Source of the DNA: Methylosinus sporium
GTDB lineage: Bacteria; Pseudomonadota; Alphaproteobacteria; Rhizobiales; Beijerinckiaceae
DNA: 64,000 nt
Reading direction: 5' to 3'
NCBI RefSeq assembly: GCF_003113265.1
Contig: NZ_PUIV01000006.1
Span: 62,001-126,000, forward strand
The notes under the pieces are model-generated. The model had not been told where the DNA came from. It was given only the letters and a program-made list of their open reading frames with translations, and ran no database searches. A program made the translations under genes and the position numbers. This document shows, in pieces, positions 6,063-14,250 of this stretch (positions within the stretch are counted from its first letter, which is position 1; every line of letters starts with the position of its first letter).

Positions 6063-7372
6063 GCGCGCTCAGAATTGTCCGCCTGCAGGCGGAGAACATC
6101 AAAAAACTCCGCGCCATCGAAATCCGCCCAAAGGGAAACGTGATCGAGATCACGGGGAACAATGGCGCCGGGAAAAGCTCAATCCTTGACGCAATTTTTT
6201 GGGCGCTCGCCGGGACGAAGCATGTCCAGGCGAAGCCGATAAGGGACGGCGAAGAGAGCGCGCGCATCGTCGTCGACATGGGCGAGCTCGTCGTGACGCG
6301 CACCTTCAAGCGCGGGGCGGATGGCGAGATCAAGCCGAGCCTGCGCGTCGAGGGCGCGGACGGCGCGGTGTTCTCGAAGCCGCAAACCATCCTGGACAGC
6401 CTACTCGGAACGCTTTCATTCGATCCGATCGAATTCGAGCACAAGGCTCCGAAGGAACAATTTGAGGCGTTGCGGCGCTTTGTGCCGGATTTCGATTTCG
6501 AGGCGCTGGATGCGCAAACGCGCGGCGATATGGAACGTCGGCGCGACGCGAACCGCGACGCGAAACAGAAGCTCGCCGCCGCCGAGCTGATCGCCATCCC
6601 CGAGAACTTCACGGCCATCGACGAGACCGCCATCATCGAAGCGATGACAAGCGCCGCCGAGTTCAATGAGGCAATCGGAAAACGGGAGGAGCGGCGCCGG
6701 CAGGTCACGCAACGTATCGCCGAAATCGATCGGCGCGCGGCGGACCTGCAACGCGATATCGCCGCGATGGAAGAGCGGATAGCCGTCATGCGCTCGACGC
6801 TCCTCGAGGAATCGGCCGAGGCCGAGGAATTGCGGGAGAAGATCGCCGAGGCCGAGCCTCTGCCGGAGCGCCGCGACGTCGCCGATTTGCGCGCGCAACT
6901 GGACGCGGCCCGCAAGCACAATGCCGCAGGCGGCCGCGCGGCGGAGAAGGCTCGCCTGCTCGAGCAGGCGCAGGAACTCGAAGCGGAGGCGCTCCGCCTC
7001 ACGCTGCGAATGGAAGAGCGCGAGCGCACGAAGCGCGAAGCGATCGAACAGGCTAACCTCCCCATTCGCGGCCTTTCGTTCGGCGACGGCTGCATTCTGC
7101 TCAACGGTCAGCCCTTCGAACAGGCGAGCGCCGCCGAGCGCCTTACCGCGTCAGTCGCCATCGCCATGGCGAGTAATTCCCGCTTGCGCGTGATCCGCAT
7201 TTCCGAAGGGGCCTTGATGGACCCCGACACGTTCGAAGCGCTCGAGGATTTGGCCGAACGATTCGATGCGCAGGTTTTTGTGGAGTCCGTGGCGTCTGGT
7301 CGGCCGAGCGCGATCGTCATCGAAGACGGCGCCGTGAAGAGTTTCGGCAGTCACACTGGGGAAGAAAAATGA
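6059..7372 (+). CDS. SMC/RecN-like ATPase of phage recombination module
   Basis: 437 residues. A clear Walker A, GNNGAGKS, is at 33-40 in a RecF/SbcC-style N-terminus (LQAENIKKLRAIEIRPKG). Residues about 160-340 form a long charged coiled coil. The C-terminal ATPase half is short (IRGLSFGDGCILLNG, then RLRVIRISEGALMDPDTFEALEDLAE); the strand expected to carry the Walker B Asp reads IRISEGALMD, so that motif is unusual. ATGA overlaps join it to the genes before and after. The gene order ATPase, DUF3799 nuclease, annealase suggests it acts with the exonuclease, as SbcC acts with SbcD, during double-strand end processing. Confidence 0.8.
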   Translation: MSALRIVRLQAENIKKLRAIEIRPKGNVIEITGNNGAGKSSILDAIFWALAGTKHVQAKPIRDGEESARIVVDMGELVVTRTFKRGADGEIKPSLRVEGADGAVFSKPQTILDSLLGTLSFDPIEFEHKAPKEQFEALRRFVPDFDFEALDAQTRGDMERRRDANRDAKQKLAAAELIAIPENFTAIDETAIIEAMTSAAEFNEAIGKREERRRQVTQRIAEIDRRAADLQRDIAAMEERIAVMRSTLLEESAEAEELREKIAEAEPLPERRDVADLRAQLDAARKHNAAGGRAAEKARLLEQAQELEAEALRLTLRMEERERTKREAIEQANLPIRGLSFGDGCILLNGQPFEQASAAERLTASVAIAMASNSRLRVIRISEGALMDPDTFEALEDLAERFDAQVFVESVASGRPSAIVIEDGAVKSFGSHTGEEK

Positions 7373-8379
7373 ACATCGAAATTCTGCCCGCGCCGAAAGG
7401 CAAGATCACGAAGCCCGGCATTTATGATTTATCAATGGCCGCTTATCACCGTGCCGACATTTGCGATGGCGTATCCATCAGCTCGACTGGCCTGCGGGTC
7501 GCGATATCGAAATCGATCCGCCATTGGTGGGACAAATATCTAAACCCAGATCGCGAAGAGGAAGACGACGCGAGCGACGACACGAAATACTCGATCCTCG
7601 GGCGGGCCGGTCATCACCTTTTGCTTGGCGAGGCCGCGTTCGTCGAGCACTTCGTTTTGCGCCCGAATGAAGCGCCCGACGCAACCGGGAAGATCGGCCC
7701 CTGGAACGGGAACAAGACTTTTTGCCGGAAATGGGAAGCCGAACAAGTCCTCGCTGGAAAAGGAATTCTCACTGAGACGATGCTGAAACAGGTGAAGGGG
7801 ATTGCAAAGTCCTTCGCCGCAAATCCGCATGTCCGCGGTGGAATTCTCAATGGCCTCGTTGAAAAGTCCTTTTTCTGGAAGGACAAAGAGACGGGGGTAT
7901 GGCTGAAGGCTCGCCCCGACGCGGTTCCGCTCGCGGATGAAACGAGCGTCGATGTGAAGATCGTTCAAGATGCGAGCCGGCGCGGCGTGCAGCGCTCGCT
8001 CAACGACTCGAACCTCCACATTCAAGCGGCGCTCGTCGGAATGGGGCTGGAGGAAGTGCTCGGCTGGAAACGCAACGACGGGCTCCGCTATCTCATGTTC
8101 GGAGAGAGCGTGCGCCCGCATTGTTGCGTCATCCAGCCTATCAGCGAATACGCGATCGATTATGCGCGCCTCGAAATCCGCGCAACGCTCCGCAAGATCG
8201 CGGAGGCGCTGAACAATGCGCGCGTTCTCGAAAAGGAAAATCCGAAGCTCGACCGCTTTCCGATGGAAGCGTTCGAAGGATACGAGACGCGCGATTTTCA
8301 GACGGTCTCGCTGCCGAAATATCGGAGCGATGAATACGAAAAGATGATCGAAGGCGGCATTATCCCGAGGTCCGAATGA
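7369..8379 (+). CDS. DUF3799 / RecE-type PD-(D/E)XK exonuclease
   Basis: 336 residues. N-terminal GIYDLSMAAYHRA and SISSTGLR match the entry motif of RecE C-terminal and DUF3799 nucleases. GRAGHHLLLG (78-87) supplies the conserved His. KARPDAVP with D184 and SVDVKI with D195 and K197 form the nuclease core. The family degrades one strand at double-stranded ends to expose single strands for an annealase. It is encoded between the SMC-like ATPase and the RecT-like protein, all with overlapping ends, so the three form one recombination cassette. Confidence 0.85.
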   Translation: MNIEILPAPKGKITKPGIYDLSMAAYHRADICDGVSISSTGLRVAISKSIRHWWDKYLNPDREEEDDASDDTKYSILGRAGHHLLLGEAAFVEHFVLRPNEAPDATGKIGPWNGNKTFCRKWEAEQVLAGKGILTETMLKQVKGIAKSFAANPHVRGGILNGLVEKSFFWKDKETGVWLKARPDAVPLADETSVDVKIVQDASRRGVQRSLNDSNLHIQAALVGMGLEEVLGWKRNDGLRYLMFGESVRPHCCVIQPISEYAIDYARLEIRATLRKIAEALNNARVLEKENPKLDRFPMEAFEGYETRDFQTVSLPKYRSDEYEKMIEGGIIPRSE

Positions 8380-8627
8380 TGGCGCAACTTCTCGCGATGG
8401 ACACACGAGCTTACCCGACTCATTCGCGCTTCGTCGATTTGAGCGGCCAGCAGTTCGGCGACGTGAAGGTGAAGCGATATCTCGGGCGCCGAAAAGAAAG
8501 CATCTATTTCGTCTGCGAATGCGTTTGTGGAAATGAATTCGCAGGATCGAGCACCGATCTGCGCAGAGGCGCGACGAAATCATGCGGCTGTCACAAGCGC
8601 GCCCCGAAGAAGGAGAAGCAACGATGA
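8376..8627 (+). CDS. Small zinc-ribbon-like DNA-binding protein
   Basis: 83 residues from ATGATG at 8376. FVDLSGQQFGDVKVKRYLGR followed by FVCECVCGNEFAGSSTDLRRG and TKSCGCH is a pattern seen in many phage proteins and in homing endonuclease N-termini: an F-x-x-LxG-x-x-FG start, paired CxCG, and an L-x-x-GxTxSCGC end. The cysteines probably bind zinc. Short length and lack of a nuclease domain suggest a stand-alone DNA-binding unit. It is inserted between nuclease and annealase with overlaps on both sides. Confidence 0.6.
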   Translation: MMAQLLAMDTRAYPTHSRFVDLSGQQFGDVKVKRYLGRRKESIYFVCECVCGNEFAGSSTDLRRGATKSCGCHKRAPKKEKQR

Positions 8628-10234
8628 ATGCACAGGTGCAAGTCGATAACGCGCAGGCGCTCGCCCCGTTTGCGCCGCCGCCCGGCTCTTTGCAGGCACT
8701 TACCGTCGTCAACAACGGCGTCGGCTTTCAAGTCGTGCCGCAAAACTTCATGGAAATGGTGAAGCTCGGCGACCTTATGGCGCGTTCCGGCGGGATGATC
8801 CGCTCGCATTTCCGCGAAAACCCCGGCGCCTGTGTCGCTATCGCAAACCTCGCTCTGCGGTGGGGGATGGACCCCTGGACGGTCGCGAACAAGAGCTATT
8901 ACGTCAACGACCAAACTGCGTTCGAGGCGCAGCTCGTCTCGGCGATCATCTTGACGTGCGCGCCGATCGTTGGCCGCCCGAAATACGAATGGTCGGGCGA
9001 AGGCGAAGAGCGCAAATGCAAGGTATCAGTTCTCGGCAAGGACGGTGAAATCTACGACTACGAGACGCCGCAGCTCAGAAAGATCAAAAAGAAGTCGCCG
9101 TTGTGGACCGATGATCCTGACCAGCAGCTCGGATACTACGGCATTCGAGCGATGGCTCGCCGACATTTCCCAGACGTTCTGTTAGGCGTCTATGACCGCG
9201 AGGAGATCGAATATTCTGAGCTTCCGACGTTCCACAATCGCGAGTCGGAACAGCGGTTGCGCGCGAACGAAATGGCCGAGCGGCTGGCGCGCGCGAACGC
9301 GGCCCCGGCGATCGGCGCCGCCGGCTATGACGCAAAGATCGTCGAGCGCGGGACGGCCGAGATCGAAGGGAAGGCCTCTCCCGCGCCCCAGGGCGAGCCG
9401 GAGAAGCCCAAGGAAGAGAGGAAGCCGCGGGACGAGCCCAAACCCGCAGGCGAGCCGGATAGCCGTAAGGCGAGCGTCGAGCCGCAGGCGAAGCCCGACT
9501 ATCCGGCGCTCGTCGAGGACTTCCGCGTCAGGTGCGAGGCCTTCAGCGACAAGGATGCTCTCGAGCATTTCGTGAGCGACTTCGGCGAGCACGAAGACGA
9601 CGCTTGGTATGGAGACGCGCCGAATGATGTTCTCGACCAAATCGACGAGATCGCGAACGCGCGCGTGAAGGCGATCTATGCGGAAGGGCAGGCGCGCGCG
9701 GGCGAGGTCGATGAAGTCATGGGGACGAGCGCGCCTGCCGAAGACGAGCCGTCCTATTCCGAACTACTCCTGACGCTCGAGGCCGATCTGACGGGCGCGA
9801 AGACGGAAGGCGAAGTGAATGAGATCGCCGCGCGCAATTCGGGCGAAGGCTCTTGGTATGTGAGCGCCCCGGCCGACGTGAAGGCGATAGCCGAAAAGCT
9901 CGTCTTGGATAACACGCTCAGGACTCGCGAGGCGGACAAGGCGGCGGCCCCGGCGCCAGCGGCCGAAAAGCCGAAGCGCGCGCCGAGGGCCAAGGCTGAA
10001 GAAAAGCCGACGGAGAAGGCGGTTTCTGCGGTCTCTGCGGCCTCTACCGCTGAAGCGGCGATCTGGACGGAAAATCCTGACCTGCTCGGCAATGCGCGGC
10101 TCAAAGCGTCGCGCGGGAAGAAGCGCTTCAAGATGTGGCTCAACTCGATTTCGCAACACGATTTCGAATTGCTCGCCCCATTCATGGCGGAACTCGAGAA
10201 AACGGCCGCGGCGGCTGTCGTCGAGGAACTGTGA
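8624..10234 (+). CDS. RecT-like single-strand annealing protein with long tail
   Basis: 536 residues from the ATG at 8624, overlapping the previous stop. Residues about 30-215 carry RecT-family features: FMEMVKLGDLMARSGGMIR, CVAIANLALRWGMDPWTVA, KSYYVNDQTAFEAQLVSAII, and the LGYYGIRAMARRHFPDVLLG block. The remaining 300 residues are unusual: a charged linker, two related helical segments (about 285-345 and 365-425, both ending in a WYxxAPxDV motif), then an Ala/Lys/Pro-rich linker and a C-terminal KKRFKMWLNSISQHDFELL segment. Most RecT proteins are near 270 residues. The tail may recruit partners. Confidence 0.85.
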   Translation: MNAQVQVDNAQALAPFAPPPGSLQALTVVNNGVGFQVVPQNFMEMVKLGDLMARSGGMIRSHFRENPGACVAIANLALRWGMDPWTVANKSYYVNDQTAFEAQLVSAIILTCAPIVGRPKYEWSGEGEERKCKVSVLGKDGEIYDYETPQLRKIKKKSPLWTDDPDQQLGYYGIRAMARRHFPDVLLGVYDREEIEYSELPTFHNRESEQRLRANEMAERLARANAAPAIGAAGYDAKIVERGTAEIEGKASPAPQGEPEKPKEERKPRDEPKPAGEPDSRKASVEPQAKPDYPALVEDFRVRCEAFSDKDALEHFVSDFGEHEDDAWYGDAPNDVLDQIDEIANARVKAIYAEGQARAGEVDEVMGTSAPAEDEPSYSELLLTLEADLTGAKTEGEVNEIAARNSGEGSWYVSAPADVKAIAEKLVLDNTLRTREADKAAAPAPAAEKPKRAPRAKAEEKPTEKAVSAVSAASTAEAAIWTENPDLLGNARLKASRGKKRFKMWLNSISQHDFELLAPFMAELEKTAAAAVVEEL

Positions 10235-10740
10235 GCAAGCGCACGAAGATCACGGCCCCGCGCTGCGTCGAATGCGGCGCGGAGGCTGTCCTCGCGACCG
10301 GGCGAGAGGCTTATCCGCATCGGCCCGACCTTGCCGGCAAGATCATGTGGAAATGCCAAATGTGCGCGGACTCACACTGCGGTTGTCATGAGGGCTCGCA
10401 ACGGCCGCTCGGGCGCCCGGCAGGGCCAAAAGTGCGAGAGGCAAGGACGCTCTTGCATAAGCGGATGCTCGACCCGCTTTGGCAGACGGCCGACCAAATC
10501 TATGAGGGCGGATTTGAAAACGAATTGGCTCGCACCATCGTCAGAGGGAAGGCCCGGAGCCGCGTCTATGCGTTCCTCGCGAACCGGCTCTCGATGACGA
10601 AAGAGGAATGCCACACGGGGTCTTTCGATCTCGATCAATGCCGCGCTGCGTGGCGCGCATTGCAAGGGATTTCCTACGCCGAAATTCGCGAATGGGCGAA
10701 GGTTAGAGAGAAGGCCGCGAAAGAAAATGGCGACACGTAA
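10231..10740 (+). CDS. DUF3268 zinc-finger phage protein
   Basis: 169 residues from a GTG at 10231 overlapping the annealase stop as GTGA. CVECGAEAVL and WKCQMCADSHCGCHEGS give two zinc-binding Cys clusters. RPLGRPAGPKVREARTLLHK, DPLW, AYAFLANRL-like and EECHTGSFDLDQC segments complete the DUF3268 pattern. The family occurs in phages near replication and recombination genes and has no established function. It overlaps the next gene by 14 bases. Confidence 0.75.
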   Translation: MSKRTKITAPRCVECGAEAVLATGREAYPHRPDLAGKIMWKCQMCADSHCGCHEGSQRPLGRPAGPKVREARTLLHKRMLDPLWQTADQIYEGGFENELARTIVRGKARSRVYAFLANRLSMTKEECHTGSFDLDQCRAAWRALQGISYAEIREWAKVREKAAKENGDT

Positions 10741-11149
10741 GCTCGTTGTGAAGACCTCCGATTTGCGCAAGGCCATCCCCATGCGCGTGAAGCTTCAAGC
10801 GGCACTGCTCGCAGCGGGCTTCTCATTCGAGGAAGTGACGACGCCCGGCGCCATCGAATTCGACCATACGCCGCCGCTCGGACTTAGGAGAGTGGTCGGC
10901 AATGACTTCGATCCTCCGCAACATGCGCCGCAGTATATCACGCCGCGCGCGAAGGCCGATCATCGGAAGAAGACAAGCGGCGCCGGCGCGACATGCGCCG
11001 ACTCCGACGTTCATAAAATCCACAAGGCGCGGCGTCTCTCGCGCGAGCATGAAGAGTTCCAGGCGCGCATCCTGGCCCCCGACAAGAAGCGGGACGAGAG
11101 GCCGCGATCGAAATGGCCGAAGCGGCAGATAGCGAGGCGAAGAAAATGA
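10727..11149 (+). CDS. HNH-type endonuclease-like protein
   Basis: 140 residues from the ATG at 10727. IEFDHTPPLGLR supplies the D-H pair of an HNH core, YITPRAKADHRKKT a second His, and SDVHKIHKARRL the end of the motif. This arrangement recurs in small phage HNH proteins encoded outside the packaging region. The C-terminus is strongly basic (KWPKRQIARRRK), suited to DNA binding. Cleavage activity is likely from the motif but the target is unknown. Confidence 0.65.
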   Translation: MATRKLVVKTSDLRKAIPMRVKLQAALLAAGFSFEEVTTPGAIEFDHTPPLGLRRVVGNDFDPPQHAPQYITPRAKADHRKKTSGAGATCADSDVHKIHKARRLSREHEEFQARILAPDKKRDERPRSKWPKRQIARRRK

Positions 11150-11511
11150 GAGAGCCGTTCAGACTGAAGCGCACGCGCCAGTGCAAGAAATGCCCGTGGA
11201 AGGTCACGACGGACCCGCACGATATCCCGAGCTATTCCGAGGCGCTTCACCGCGAGCTTTCGCGAACGATCGCGAGCCCAGACATGCCGCTCGGATCAAC
11301 CACGACAATGGCCTGTCATGAGCACGCGCCGGCCGATGAAATGCATTGCGTCGGATGGCTGACGCATCAACTCGGCCCTGGAAATAACATCCCGCTCCGA
11401 ATGCGGATGCGCGATTGCGAGAACGCTCGCGAGATCGCGCTCGACGGCGCGCAGCATAAGCGCTTCGAGGATACTCTCCCGCGCGGGAATGGAGGCCGCC
11501 GCTATGGCTAA
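11146..11511 (+). CDS. DUF6283-like phage protein (CxxCPW)
   Basis: 121 residues from the ATG at 11146, overlapping the HNH stop. RQCKKCPWKVTTDPHDIPSY near the N-terminus matches the CxxCPW signature of DUF6283; later MACHEHA and MHCVGW add Cys and His residues, so a metal site is plausible. Family members occur in phages and actinobacteria without assigned function. It lies in the block of small genes after the recombination cassette. Confidence 0.6.
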   Translation: MREPFRLKRTRQCKKCPWKVTTDPHDIPSYSEALHRELSRTIASPDMPLGSTTTMACHEHAPADEMHCVGWLTHQLGPGNNIPLRMRMRDCENAREIALDGAQHKRFEDTLPRGNGGRRYG

Positions 11512-11710
11512 GGAACCATTCAAAGACCCGTTCGAAAATCTTCCGCGCCGCTCGATGTTCGTGGCCGGCGAAGAGACCCCACCGAAGGCCCAAGAGAAGC
11601 TAAAGCGCATTGCCGGCGCGCGTGCTGCGATCGAAACGAAAGAACCGACGAAGAAACAGACGGCGCCGAAGAAGCGCAAGCCGGCGAAGAAACGAAAGGC
11701 GAAGAAGTGA
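11504..11710 (+). CDS. Small lysine-rich phage protein
   Basis: 68 residues from the ATG at 11504. The N-terminus reads MAKEPFKDPFENLPRRSMF. The C-terminal 25 residues are a Lys/Arg/Pro tail (KKRKPAKKRKAKK at the end) resembling a histone H1 tail, so nonspecific DNA binding is plausible. The stop overlaps the GTG of the next gene. No family recognised. Confidence 0.5.
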   Translation: MAKEPFKDPFENLPRRSMFVAGEETPPKAQEKLKRIAGARAAIETKEPTKKQTAPKKRKPAKKRKAKK

Positions 11711-12078
11711 GCGCGAACCTGCGAACCGAAGTGACGCACCTTATCGCGGAATGCGTCATCGACAACAAAGCGATTCAGGATATCGCCGAGTGCATCTTCG
11801 CGAAGCTCTCGGGCCACAAGGAAGCCGGCGACCTCGCGCTGTGCTGCCGGGAGAGCGAGGGCGACCTCGCTTCCATCGCCCTTCTCACCGCCGCGCTCGT
11901 CGAAGCGCGGCGCGATGGCGAGCGGCAAATGCTCCGGCGCATCCTCGAAACGACAAATAGCGGCGATTTCGCCGAGCGCGACAAGACGGCAATTCGCAGC
12001 GCCTGCTTCCGCGTAGACCCCTCACTTTTGCGGTCACTCTTCGAAGAACGGACGAAGGCGAGCGCCGCCAATGCGTGA
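11707..12078 (+). CDS. Hypothetical phage protein
   Basis: 123 residues from a GTG at 11707 overlapping the previous stop. Predominantly helical (VTHLIAECVIDNKAIQDIAECIF, IALLTAALVEARRDGERQMLRRI). Four to five Cys are scattered and do not form a motif. Encoded between a basic tail protein and a membrane peptide. Function not recognised. Confidence 0.55.
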   Translation: MSANLRTEVTHLIAECVIDNKAIQDIAECIFAKLSGHKEAGDLALCCRESEGDLASIALLTAALVEARRDGERQMLRRILETTNSGDFAERDKTAIRSACFRVDPSLLRSLFEERTKASAANA

Positions 12079-12175
12079 AGCTTTGCCCGCGCTCTTCCTG
12101 GCAATCCCGATGGCGCTCGCGATCGTCGCGTGCCTTCGCATCGGCAAGAATGGAGATCATCGCCATGGGCGATAA
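12071..12175 (+). CDS. 34-residue membrane peptide
   Basis: Starts ATG at 12071 inside the end of the previous gene and ends TAA at 12175, past the start of the next gene (12165). Sequence begins MREALPALFLAIPMALAIVA, a single hydrophobic span, followed by a basic, His-containing tail (RIGKNGDHRHGR). The nested position between two real genes and the typical signal-anchor composition argue for a genuine small protein. Function unknown. Confidence 0.4.
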   Translation: MREALPALFLAIPMALAIVACLRIGKNGDHRHGR

Positions 12176-12953
12176 GACAGATATCGAATGGGCGGACTCT
12201 ACCGTCAATTTTTGGTGGGGTTGCACGAAGGTCAGCGCCGCGTGCGATCATTGCTACGCCGAGACATGGGCGAAGCGATTTGGTGGCGAGCATTGGGGCG
12301 CGGGAGCGCCACGGCGCAAGATCAAGGGCGCGCGCACGCTGCTGCATCGGCTCGACAATGATTATGCGGCATGGGCCGCCGACCATGAATGCGGCCTTCT
12401 CCCGCCTCTGAGCGGAATTCGTCGTCGAGTGTTCTGCATGTCGATGGGAGACCTCTTCGACAATGAGGTTCCGCTCGATTGGTTCGAGGAAGCATGGCAG
12501 ACAATCTATGACTGCAACCTCGTCGATATCATCATCGTGACCAAGCGCCTTGCGATGATCGAAAAGCGCCTCAAGGAGGCGGGCTTCGATGGTTGGCCGC
12601 AACATGCATGGTTGCTGACGAGCGTCCACGATCAGGCGAGCGCCGAGCGGGAAGTTCCCCGACTATTGGAACTGAAATCGAAGCTCGCAATTCCGGTCGC
12701 AGGCCTATCGATAGAGCCGATGCTCGGGGCTATCACATTCTCAGAAAATTGGGATTGGCTGCAATCTCTCGATTGGATCATCGTCGGCGGCGAGAGCGGC
12801 AAAGGCGCGCGAGACAACAATTTCGAAGCGAACGCACGCGTCATGCGCGCGCAATGTCGAGAGGCGGGCGCCCCCTTCTTCGGCAAGCAGAACGTCGGCA
12901 AGAGACCGCTTCCTGACGATTTGCTCGTCAGAGAATTCCCAACAGCATATTGA
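12165..12953 (+). CDS. Gp37/Gp68 family (DUF5131) radical SAM-like protein
   Basis: 262 residues from the ATG at 12165 (MGDKTDIEWADSTVNFWWGC). The family start, IEWxxxTxNxxxGCxKVSxxCxHCYAE, is complete, with cysteines in a C-x6-C-x2-C arrangement. Later VFCMSMGDLFD, IIIVTKR, HAWLLTSVHDQ, GLSIEPMLG and WIIVGGESG are all family hallmarks. These phage proteins are predicted to be related to radical SAM enzymes such as spore photoproduct lyase. Substrate unknown. Cluster spacing differs from the classic CxxxCxxC. Confidence 0.8.
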   Translation: MGDKTDIEWADSTVNFWWGCTKVSAACDHCYAETWAKRFGGEHWGAGAPRRKIKGARTLLHRLDNDYAAWAADHECGLLPPLSGIRRRVFCMSMGDLFDNEVPLDWFEEAWQTIYDCNLVDIIIVTKRLAMIEKRLKEAGFDGWPQHAWLLTSVHDQASAEREVPRLLELKSKLAIPVAGLSIEPMLGAITFSENWDWLQSLDWIIVGGESGKGARDNNFEANARVMRAQCREAGAPFFGKQNVGKRPLPDDLLVREFPTAY

Positions 12954-12997
12954 CGGCCGCGAGCACAACAGCAGTTCAATTTTCAACGGAGAGTGAC

Positions 12998-13255
12998 ATG
13001 GACAAGACCGCTATTTTGAAGAAGGTGTTTGCCGAGGTGGAGCAGCGCACAGGCTTCACTGAGGATCAAATCCGCAACAACACAGCCGGACTGCGCCTCG
13101 GCCCGATTATCGACGCGCGAGCCGAGGTTTGGGGCCGGCTGCATTTCGAACATGGATGGGCGAATACCGCGCTTCAAAACGAGTTCGATAAGGACTGGCG
13201 CGTCATCCGAAACGGCCTCGCGAACTGGGCGAAGAAACAGGTTGCCGCCGCATGA
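12998..13255 (+). CDS. Small helix-turn-helix phage protein
   Basis: 85 residues from the ATG at 12998, with GGAGAG just upstream. The middle (LGPIIDARAEVWGRLHFEHG then WANTALQNEFDKDWRVIRNG) resembles a DnaA domain IV-like or sigma-type helix-turn-helix, where an ARxxxW helix precedes the recognition helix. It could be a DNA-binding regulator or replication helper. The resemblance is only at pattern level. Next gene overlaps by ATGA. Confidence 0.5.
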   Translation: MDKTAILKKVFAEVEQRTGFTEDQIRNNTAGLRLGPIIDARAEVWGRLHFEHGWANTALQNEFDKDWRVIRNGLANWAKKQVAAA

Positions 13256-13410
13256 GCTTCTTTTGGCGCGGCGGGGAAATCATCCCGTTCCAATTTCGAA
13301 AGGACGGTAGAAGCGTAGGGCGGACGGCGATCGTAATTCGGCGGCCTTCCGGGATGGTGAAACGGGCGCGAGCGCGCGTTCTCGCGGCGAGGAAGAGGAT
13401 ACGAATTTGA
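13252..13410 (+). CDS. Small basic phage protein
   Basis: 52 residues from the ATG at 13252, overlapping the previous stop. Begins MSFFWRGGEIIPFQFRKDGR and ends in an Arg/Lys-rich helix (MVKRARARVLAARKRIRI). The composition suggests nucleic-acid binding. The stop TGA overlaps the TTG start of the next gene. Too short to classify. Confidence 0.45.
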   Translation: MSFFWRGGEIIPFQFRKDGRSVGRTAIVIRRPSGMVKRARARVLAARKRIRI

Positions 13411-13688
13411 CCAGTGAAACGACAAAGAAAATCAGCGACGCGATAAGGGCCACGATGGCGTCAATAGAAAATGAGCTGAAGGCGGGCGGAGACGAGCGGG
13501 AATTCAATTTCATGGTTCTTACCGAGCTCGTGGACGCGGAAGGGAATGCAACTGTCACCTCGTCATCGAACATTGGCTGTTTCGGCGATCTGGTTGAACT
13601 GATCGTCTCGTATGTGAACGATTTGAAGGATCGGAAATGCCCGCAATGTGAGGCGGAGCCGAGCGACGAGCCTTGCACGAAGCACTGA
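13407..13688 (+). CDS. Hypothetical phage protein
   Basis: 93 residues from a TTG at 13407. N-terminal helix (ISDAIRATMASIENEL), a central beta-type stretch (EFNFMVLTELVDAEGNATV) and a C-terminal CPQCEAEPSDEPC that may bind a metal. No family recognised. Follows the basic 52-residue protein with a four-base overlap. Confidence 0.5.
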   Translation: MTSETTKKISDAIRATMASIENELKAGGDEREFNFMVLTELVDAEGNATVTSSSNIGCFGDLVELIVSYVNDLKDRKCPQCEAEPSDEPCTKH

Positions 13689-13698
13689 GGGGGATGCG

Positions 13699-14250
13699 AT
13701 GAATTTGGACGAATGGGAGTTGTTGCTCGACAACATCAAAACGACGGATGGCCCGTGCATCGAACTCGACGCGCGGGTCTGCGCCGGCTTCCGATATGCG
13801 GGGGACTGCTACTCGTCATGGATGACGAAGTTTGCCGACGATAATTTCGTGCCGGGAGATCATCGTTTGGTCGGCCGTGTGCTTATCATCGGGGAGAATG
13901 GCGAGCATATCGCGCATTATGGCGCGCAGGCAGTCACGAAGAGCCTGGACGAGGCGCGGGCGCTGTTCCGCTCGATTTTCCCCGGATGGTGGATGAATAC
14001 GGGCGAATGCCATCTGAGCGACGACGTTCGCATCGCGCCAGACTTCAGCGACCCGGAGCATGGGGAACGGCTCGCACGAGAGTTCCCGTTGCCGGAGGTG
14101 AAATATCGCGACGAGCATGGAGACTTCACCTATGGCCCGTTCAATGATGGGTTCGACATAGATCGCCGCCCGGCGGGGAACCTGCCTATCGCGATCATTC
14201 AAGCGATGATCGAAGCGAAGCTCTACATTCTGAAACAGGCCGCGCATTGA
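13699..14250 (+). CDS. Hypothetical phage protein
   Basis: 183 residues from the ATG at 13699, with GAGGGGG upstream. Mixed alpha/beta; contains FRYAGDCYSSWMTKF, VLIIGENGEHIAHYGAQ and FPGWWMNTGECHLSDD. No catalytic or metal motif stands out. The stop overlaps the TTG of the ASCH gene. Function not recognised. Confidence 0.6.
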   Translation: MNLDEWELLLDNIKTTDGPCIELDARVCAGFRYAGDCYSSWMTKFADDNFVPGDHRLVGRVLIIGENGEHIAHYGAQAVTKSLDEARALFRSIFPGWWMNTGECHLSDDVRIAPDFSDPEHGERLAREFPLPEVKYRDEHGDFTYGPFNDGFDIDRRPAGNLPIAIIQAMIEAKLYILKQAAH

